A stretch of DNA of 14,531 bases from Gracilaria caudata (Eukaryota; Rhodophyta; Florideophyceae; Gracilariales; Gracilariaceae), in NCBI GenBank assembly GCA_030374735.1, contig JASCIV010000679.1, positions 1 through 14,531 on the forward strand, read 5' to 3'. The position numbers and the translations under genes were made by a program. Numbering within the stretch: position 1 is the first letter of the stretch; each line of letters begins with the position of its first letter. The notes beneath the pieces are model-generated. The model saw only the letters and a list, made by a program, of their open reading frames with translations, did no database searches and had not been told where the DNA came from. Shown here one piece after another: positions 9,662 to 14,531 of the stretch.

Positions 9662-9799
9662 CCTGAACCTTGTCCGTTAGTTAGTCAGTTATTCCGCAAA
9701 TACTGTCAAAGGAAAGCTGTACTGTGGAAAAAGGGGCTTAAGACGATCGAGGAATCTGAGCTGATAGGTGATGGTGAAGGCATTGGCAAGAACGGTTGC

Positions 9800-9807
9800 C
9801 TTTTATA
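9800..9807 (-). promoter_or_regulatory. TATA box (TATAAAAG) for the secreted protein gene
   Basis: On the minus strand TATAAAAGG runs from 9807 to 9799, about 140 bases upstream of the ATG at 9661. Initiation would fall near 9770-9776, giving a leader of about 110 bases. The word is identical to the one at 637-645. Confidence 0.6.
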
Positions 9808-10722
9808 GTGTCCTGCTGCGAGCCCTTTCTCTCATCCCATGATCATCTGATAATTTGTGAGCATTCATTTTGAGTTGCAAATGATTAGAGGGAAAGTTAC
9901 AGCATCAAAGAGTGTGTGAAAGAAACCGATGGTCATTACTCAACACGAAGTGTTTTGTACATAATTTAGCTCCAATAGGGGCAGTTTTGGTACAGGGCAG
10001 TAAGAGTTCAAAGAGCTCCTAAAGAGCCGTAATGACTCACAAATTAGCAAACCATTTGGCTCCGTGGGCTTGCCCACTCATGACACGGGAAACTGAACAC
10101 TTTGCAAAACTCCTCCTCTCCCGCTCTGTTTCGGAAACAATCTGATTCGTGGAGGGAAGACTTGTGACGAGCAAACTGGAGCAGTATCTGCTTCAGAATA
10201 GTGGAGCCGGAGTAGCCAAAGTTATTTGTTATGTATTCGATAGTATTGTGAGAACAAGCCGAAACAAAATATGGTCGCGCGGGATGCTGGATGAACGACC
10301 GCACGCATATCATAGCGAATCGCCTTTGCAAGGATGATTGAAGGGAACTAGCAGTTCTATCATGATTTGGTAACCTAACCTGATGCAGCACAAGCAAGGG
10401 GATTACAGACCAGACAACCCAAATCCCAATATCTGAACGCTCTGTGTCTAACACTAGTCTCCAAATGCATTCTTTCTCTTGGGGTAAGGAGCGCTTGTGA
10501 GCTAGTTGAAAGACCGTCAGCATCGATGAGGATCAGAAGCTGGGATGGGCTTACGGAACGAAGCAGTTACTTCTGGAAGTACGGAGCTTCTTGAAGCTGT
10601 TGCAGGCCGTGACAGATATATATGATCGGGAAGAAAACAAGGCATTTCGGAGAGCTTGACTGATCTGATGCCTGGCACTTGTGTGCTCACTTGCATCGAA
10701 AGCATAAGGATGGCCCAAGTAC
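9808..10722. other. Intergenic region between secreted protein and LRR-HlyIII genes
   Basis: About 900 bases holding the distal promoter of the secreted-protein gene and the 3' flank of the LRR-HlyIII gene. It has a small perfect stem (AACAC/GTGTT) near 9940-9953. One ATG-started frame of 159 residues lies on the minus strand (10523 to 10044). It has a mixed, unstructured-looking composition, matches no family I know, and is of a length expected by chance in a window of this size. I therefore do not call it a gene. Confidence 0.5.
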
Positions 10723-11922
10723 TCAGCTGGAATCAAGAACGTACTGCCAAATGGCAAGGTAGTGAAGACCACCGCCCAACAAAACGGCAAGATGCCAGAT
10801 GACATGCATCATCGGACGCTTCTTACCAAGCAGGTAAAACACAATACCGACCGAGTAAACTACTCCTCCCCATACTACGAGTTGCAAAGCTCCTCGCTGC
10901 ATCCTGTGAGCAAGCGTTCTGGCCGAAAAAGACCCCAACCAACCGGTGAGCAACGCGAAAAGTGCGCGACTGCGATTGCTTCCCAAACCACGAATACTGC
11001 GAAAAATACCGATAAGAGCACAGCTCCACACGCTAAACAGCGTGATGGGGCCGAGCAAAAATAGAGGGTACAACGTATAACGCACGACAAACGGCGTGTA
11101 AGTACCGGCGATAAGCAGGAAAATGGAGCAATGATCAGCTCGACGCATGCATTTGGAGGCCGCAGGGCGTCGAAAACAGCAATGATACACGCAACTGGAC
11201 GTCAGTAAAGTGAAAAGCGAAAACAGGAAGACGGCTACGCTGACGATTATCGGAACGGTAGCGTGTACAACGAGCGCGCGACGCAGCATGAACACAGCTC
11301 CGACCAAAGCGAACACGGCGCCCACGCCATGTGTGAGCGCGTTGAGCGTCTCAACGACGACCAAATTTCCGCTAAGATCGACATGCAGAGGCGGCAAGTT
11401 TGCATCCCTCAACGCCAAAAACTTGTGCACAATGTTCACTCCATGTTGATTGGCACAGTTATTGGAAAGGTCCAGGTGAAGCAGTCCCGAAAGCTCGCCC
11501 GAAAGAAACGGCGCAACGGCGACGGCGCCACGTCGATCCAGTCCGGTGGCGGCCAAATTCAGACGACTGACGCGAGAGCGAGGCGCGTTAGACAGCGCGG
11601 AGAAGATTGCCACAAAGGCGGACACATCCAGCGCCACGCCTGCCAGGCTGAGCGCGCTCAGTTGGCGATGCGTCTGCACAACCGATAACAGCGCCGCGAG
11701 CGCGCGACTCGAAAGCGCGCGCACCAACACCACCAGCTGCGTGACGTGCGCCAGAGCGAGCGCCGCGCTGTGCTTGAACAGCGGTTCCAGCACCACGAGC
11801 TGCGCGTCGGAACGCAGGTGCAGCGTGTCGGCGCGCGCGCGCAGCTCGCTTTGGAGCTCGGCGTCCGGCGGATGGCCGAGCTTCTCGCACAGCTGCGCGT
11901 AGTGGTCGTGGGGGCGCATCAT
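10723..11922 (-). CDS. LRR-HlyIII (PAQR-type) fusion membrane protein
   Basis: 399 residues from the first ATG (11922; a second ATG follows directly and has A at -3). The frame stays open a further 29 codons upstream but without an ATG. Residues about 60-186 contain at least three leucine-rich repeats of the ribonuclease-inhibitor kind (LSALSLAG, VSRLNLAATGL, LLHLDLSNN, LHVDLSGN). From residue 191 a complete HlyIII domain follows, opening with E-x2-N-ALTHGVGA and with seven hydrophobic helices. Its conserved metal-site residues are present: Ser242/243 and His247 in SSCVYH, Asp263-His264 before FLLIAGTYTPF, and His373 and His377 (HVIWH) in the last helix, with His387 after them. HlyIII/PAQR proteins are zinc-binding integral membrane proteins. 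Eukaryotic relatives include adiponectin and progestin receptors with ceramidase-like chemistry; 'hemolysin' is a historical name. An N-terminal LRR region probably on one face of the membrane suggests ligand or partner sensing. There is no signal peptide. Confidence 0.88.
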   Translation of the reverse strand: MMRPHDHYAQLCEKLGHPPDAELQSELRARADTLHLRSDAQLVVLEPLFKHSAALALAHVTQLVVLVRALSSRALAALLSVVQTHRQLSALSLAGVALDVSAFVAIFSALSNAPRSRVSRLNLAATGLDRRGAVAVAPFLSGELSGLLHLDLSNNCANQHGVNIVHKFLALRDANLPPLHVDLSGNLVVVETLNALTHGVGAVFALVGAVFMLRRALVVHATVPIIVSVAVFLFSLFTLLTSSCVYHCCFRRPAASKCMRRADHCSIFLLIAGTYTPFVVRYTLYPLFLLGPITLFSVWSCALIGIFRSIRGLGSNRSRALFALLTGWLGSFSARTLAHRMQRGALQLVVWGGVVYSVGIVFYLLGKKRPMMHVIWHLAVLLGGGLHYLAIWQYVLDSS

Positions 11923-12553
11923 ACGCGGACGAAGAGGGGCGGGTGAACGGTAGGTGGCGGGAACGGGGCCGCGGTTGGCGGCGGAAGCGACGTTTTTGGT
12001 TGGCGCCACGTGCTATGGAGCGCGTCTGCATCCAGGGGGCGGTTTCTGGCCTCCGCCACGTTCCACGCATGCGCGCGCACGCGCTGCTCCACGAGCGGGC
12101 TGCACACGGCGTGGCAATCGGTTGCTAGCTGGAGCTTGCCGCCGTCTCGCGAGCTGCTCACAGTCGCGATACGTCGGCGCCCCTCCCTCCCCCCCTCCCC
12201 ACGCCGACATCGCCTTCGTCGCGCGCACGGTAGCGGCCCATCACATGTTGTGTTGTAGGCGTGCGCACCCAGAACCCTCTGTCCCCACATGGCACAGCGC
12301 ACATACAACCCTATCACGTCCGCTACGACTCATCTGTGGCTACGGAGGGAGGCAAATAAAAGCGCAAGACCCATCGCTCTGTACAACTTCGCCAACACAC
12401 GTAGTGCATCGTCGCAGTTTAACAAGCCTACCACATCGTCAACAGCAACCGCACGCAAGTCCAGGGGAAAACAAAAAAAACAAAAAGGAGCAGCTCCCCT
12501 TCAAACCAACACACCAGTCCGGGCCAAGCTCCGCCCCTCTCACTTAAGCCCGC
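11923..12553. other. Promoter/leader region of the LRR-HlyIII gene
   Basis: About 630 bases, very GC-rich near 11923-12240 and mixed beyond. There is no TATA box on the minus strand. Several overlapping frames exist here only because GC-rich DNA has few stops. One starts at an ATG at 12290 and ends by overlapping the main ATG, and is discussed as a possible upstream frame. Short A-runs occur at 12469-12485. Confidence 0.5.
12180..12200 (-). promoter_or_regulatory. G-quadruplex motif upstream of LRR-HlyIII
   Basis: The + strand reads C4-T-C3-T-C7-T-C4. The minus strand, which is the sense strand of the LRR-HlyIII gene, therefore has four G-runs of at least three separated by single A. This is a canonical, short-loop G-quadruplex motif. 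It lies 258-278 bases before the ATG at 11922, in the promoter or 5' leader. Confidence 0.6.
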
Positions 12554-14410
12554 TCACTTCGGCAACGGGCGCGACTGCAACGATTGTAAATACGCTTCTG
12601 AAATCACCATGTCAGCCTGACGTAGTGTCTTTCTCTGTTCCAGACTGTCTCTTCTGATCGCCACGATGAGCCGTTGCTGCCAAGCAACCACATCGTCCAC
12701 CTTTCGCACAGCCTCCGCCACAATCGTCTTGTGCACCGTTCCCTTCATGCCGGACGTTCTCCCCTTCCTTGGCGAGATCCATTCGCCCAATATTCCACGT
12801 TCAACAGACGACGTACTCACGATCTTTTCCTCCAGCAGGTGCGGCCCGTGAGTAATCACCACACCATACTGTTCATTGATTTCTGCCCACAGTTTGCGGA
12901 TCTGCGACCATGTCCGCACGCGATGAAAGCCCAGTCTATTCAACCCAATTCCTCTCTTGCCCTCGTTTCCGAACAGACTTGCAGACGACCGCTTCTCCAA
13001 AACCTCCTGATGTATACTCCGCGAACTGGATAATACCGACGAAGCTTCCGTGCAAAGAGAATCGATGTCCAACAGAACCGATTGTTCCATTTGCGCGTCC
13101 TCACCTTGTTGCGCTGCGTTTTCCTCTAAACCATGGTTGTCAAACCCTCTCATATGCGGACTCACCGGACTGCCAGACAGTCTGCCCGAGTCTCTAAAGT
13201 CGTGATCCGCATTTCGCGTGCTTGCGAGACGTGCTTCTGATATGGCGTCCATGTCAGCGCCCGCAAACGAGCCAGAGCTCCTCGTAGAGGCTGACAGCTT
13301 TCTGTTCCTCTTAAACGTCTCACTCAAGCGCAAACGGGGTTCACTCTGCGCCGCCGTGCGTTCATGAACGCTATTCGAACGATTTACGCGCATAGGCTCT
13401 GTTGTGACGGTGGACATGTGTTGTGCGGAAGAGGCATTGTACGACAGCGCTCTCTTCACAACGAACGGGATGCGACGGTGTTCCGCACCACGCTGCGGCA
13501 ACGAACGTTGTGTGGGAAGCGTTCGTCCACGGTTGGTTTGTCGATCTGAACGAGTGTTACTTCTGTCCGCTCTGGTTGGCGCTCTGTCGGTGCGAAGCCA
13601 CGCGCTATTTGAAGACTTGGATTGTTCACCAGAAGCTTGACTAAACGGATTAATGGACACTCTTCGAGATGTAGAGGAGCGACGCGACGTGTCGTGTGTA
13701 AACGAGCTAACTCTGGGCGCTCGCGACGGGACGTATGCAGCAGGCCGGTCCGAAGCTTCGGAAGAATTGCTGGTGGCGCCACGGTGCATGTGCGTCACAA
13801 GAGTGTACAAGGCGGATAATTTGGTGGCTAGAGTGGTGAGCAAATGCTGAATGCGAACCTGGTCATGCAAGGTACAGCCAATATGATCCACCAAGGTGGC
13901 AATATGTTCTCGTCGAATGTGAAGAGCCCTCAGACGAGGTTCCAAAGAAGGCGCGTTACGCCCGTGAAAATGCTTTGCCTCAATCACACGCATGCGAGAA
14001 CGAGCCTGTTGGAGATTCCGTGATTGGTGTGCAAGCCGGTCCAATCTGGCGGAGCATTTTGCGAGTGCGAGCGACAAGACGCGATGATTCGAGGGTTCGG
14101 AGGCGGCTATCATGTCCTCAAGGCGAATACGGATGATTTCATGACGCTCTGTTTGGTGATCCAGTTGCGCGTTTGCCAGCACTACCGCAGCCAATGAGGC
14201 GTATTCATCGCGCAGGGCGCGACGGTGCAGTTGCGATGATACGGCCTCTGCGGTGTGAAACGGCGGACGAGAGGAGTGCGTCATTGGCGTCTCGGAGGAC
14301 ACGGTGGACGCGGCGGAAGACAGAGACGCAGATGCGGTGAAAGGACGGTGACGATGGTGGGGACTTGGCGGCGATGGCGGCCGTCTACTCACGTACTGCG
14401 CGTAATTCAT
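12554..14410 (-). CDS. 618-residue protein with two helical blocks and a disordered Ser/Arg linker, family unknown
   Basis: Starts at the ATG at 14410 (G at -3) and ends with TGA at 12554, with no interruption. Residues 1-55 are Pro/Ser/His-rich and disordered. Residues about 56-210 are strongly helical, rich in Leu, Arg and His with heptad-like spacing, consistent with coiled coil or a helical bundle. Residues about 211-440 are disordered, rich in Ser, Arg, Thr and Asn, with many RxxS-type sites (RRSSTSRRVS near 243-252) suited to basophilic kinases. Residues about 441-618 are again ordered: an acidic helix, then a W-x2-IRKLWAEI helix at 501-511, a GVVITHGPHLLEEK stretch at 516-529, and two C-terminal helices containing WQQRLIVAIRRD. 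No catalytic motif is visible. The architecture suggests a scaffold or cytoskeleton-linked protein, but that is inference. The gene has the same strand and GC-rich style as the LRR-HlyIII gene downstream, with separate promoters likely. Confidence 0.8.
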   Translation of the reverse strand: MNYAQYVSRRPPSPPSPHHRHRPFTASASLSSAASTVSSETPMTHSSRPPFHTAEAVSSQLHRRALRDEYASLAAVVLANAQLDHQTERHEIIRIRLEDMIAASEPSNHRVLSLALAKCSARLDRLAHQSRNLQQARSRMRVIEAKHFHGRNAPSLEPRLRALHIRREHIATLVDHIGCTLHDQVRIQHLLTTLATKLSALYTLVTHMHRGATSNSSEASDRPAAYVPSRAPRVSSFTHDTSRRSSTSRRVSINPFSQASGEQSKSSNSAWLRTDRAPTRADRSNTRSDRQTNRGRTLPTQRSLPQRGAEHRRIPFVVKRALSYNASSAQHMSTVTTEPMRVNRSNSVHERTAAQSEPRLRLSETFKRNRKLSASTRSSGSFAGADMDAISEARLASTRNADHDFRDSGRLSGSPVSPHMRGFDNHGLEENAAQQGEDAQMEQSVLLDIDSLCTEASSVLSSSRSIHQEVLEKRSSASLFGNEGKRGIGLNRLGFHRVRTWSQIRKLWAEINEQYGVVITHGPHLLEEKIVSTSSVERGILGEWISPRKGRTSGMKGTVHKTIVAEAVRKVDDVVAWQQRLIVAIRRDSLEQRKTLRQADMVISEAYLQSLQSRPLPK

Positions 14411-14531
14411 GACGAAGCGAGCAGAGCGCCAACCACGACGCGAACAAGCAAGCGCGAGCCGCAGCGCGGGGCGAGGAGCACGGTGCGAGGAGCGCGACGC
14501 TCAACTAAGACAAGTCGCAGCGGATGTGGGA
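14411..14531 (-). promoter_or_regulatory. 5' flank of the 618-residue protein gene
   Basis: 121 GC-rich bases up to the window edge. There is no TATA box. A nine-base word, GCGAGGAGC, is repeated directly at 14471-14479 and 14485-14493. It is presumably the leader or core promoter, but nothing more specific is visible. Confidence 0.35.

Noticed and set aside
10044..10523. 159-residue minus-strand frame with an ATG start
   Set aside because: No family features or low-complexity signature of a real protein. About one frame of this size is expected by chance here. It is kept only as a remark in the intergenic entry.
10723..11922. Reading the HlyIII domain as a pore-forming toxin
   Set aside because: The name is historical. 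The conserved Ser/His/Asp and HxxxH residues are those of the PAQR-type membrane family, and the gene sits among ordinary host genes.
11588..12070. Ala/Arg-rich frames overlapping the LRR-HlyIII start on both strands
   Set aside because: They are by-products of GC-rich DNA with few stop codons. The LRR and HlyIII motifs fix the real frame.
1..14531. tRNA, rRNA, CRISPR arrays, long terminal repeats
   Set aside because: I looked for cloverleaf B-box words, regular spaced repeats and long direct repeats and found none that hold up.

Overview
This looks like nuclear DNA from a eukaryote with compact, largely intronless genes. The evidence is a decayed Helitron transposon, long uninterrupted reading frames, ATG contexts with a purine at -3, and TATAAAAGG boxes upstream of two genes. 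No splice sites are needed to keep any conserved domain intact. A red macroalga (Chondrus-like) or another intron-poor protist or oomycete-like lineage would fit. That assignment is inference; no rRNA, tRNA or lineage-diagnostic gene is present.

Layout. (1) 1-6759 is transposon territory. A large + strand relic (about 1068-6759) encodes a Helitron Rep-helicase: a DUF6570-like region, a Helitron_like_N/HUH domain, a two-tyrosine motif and a Pif1-type helicase. It is broken by several stops and frameshifts. On the opposite strand, 110-568 is a small basic-tailed protein with an OB-fold/RPA-like stretch and its own TATA box. It may be a Helitron accessory gene transcribed divergently from Rep. 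(2) 6760-7190 is an AT-rich, gene-free stretch that may be the 3' part of the element or a boundary. (3) 7361-8092 (+) encodes a 5'(3')-deoxyribonucleotidase (NT5C family, HAD fold). An Arg-rich leader lies before the conserved start at 7511. (4) 8693-9661 (-) encodes a secreted, cysteine-rich protein of unknown family, with a clean signal peptide and a TATA promoter. It converges on the nucleotidase across a 600-base gap. (5) 10723-11922 (-) encodes a leucine-rich-repeat domain fused to a complete seven-helix HlyIII/PAQR membrane domain. It sits behind a GC-rich leader with a strong G-quadruplex motif. (6) 12554-14410 (-) encodes a 618-residue protein with two helical blocks joined by a long disordered Ser/Arg-rich linker; I do not recognise its family.

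The host genes do not form a pathway or operon. The nucleotidase is nucleotide housekeeping, the LRR-HlyIII protein is a membrane receptor or lipid-metabolism type protein, and the other two are unknowns. The most unusual items are the LRR-HlyIII fusion, the divergent OB-fold gene beside the Helitron, and the two-start architecture of the nucleotidase.
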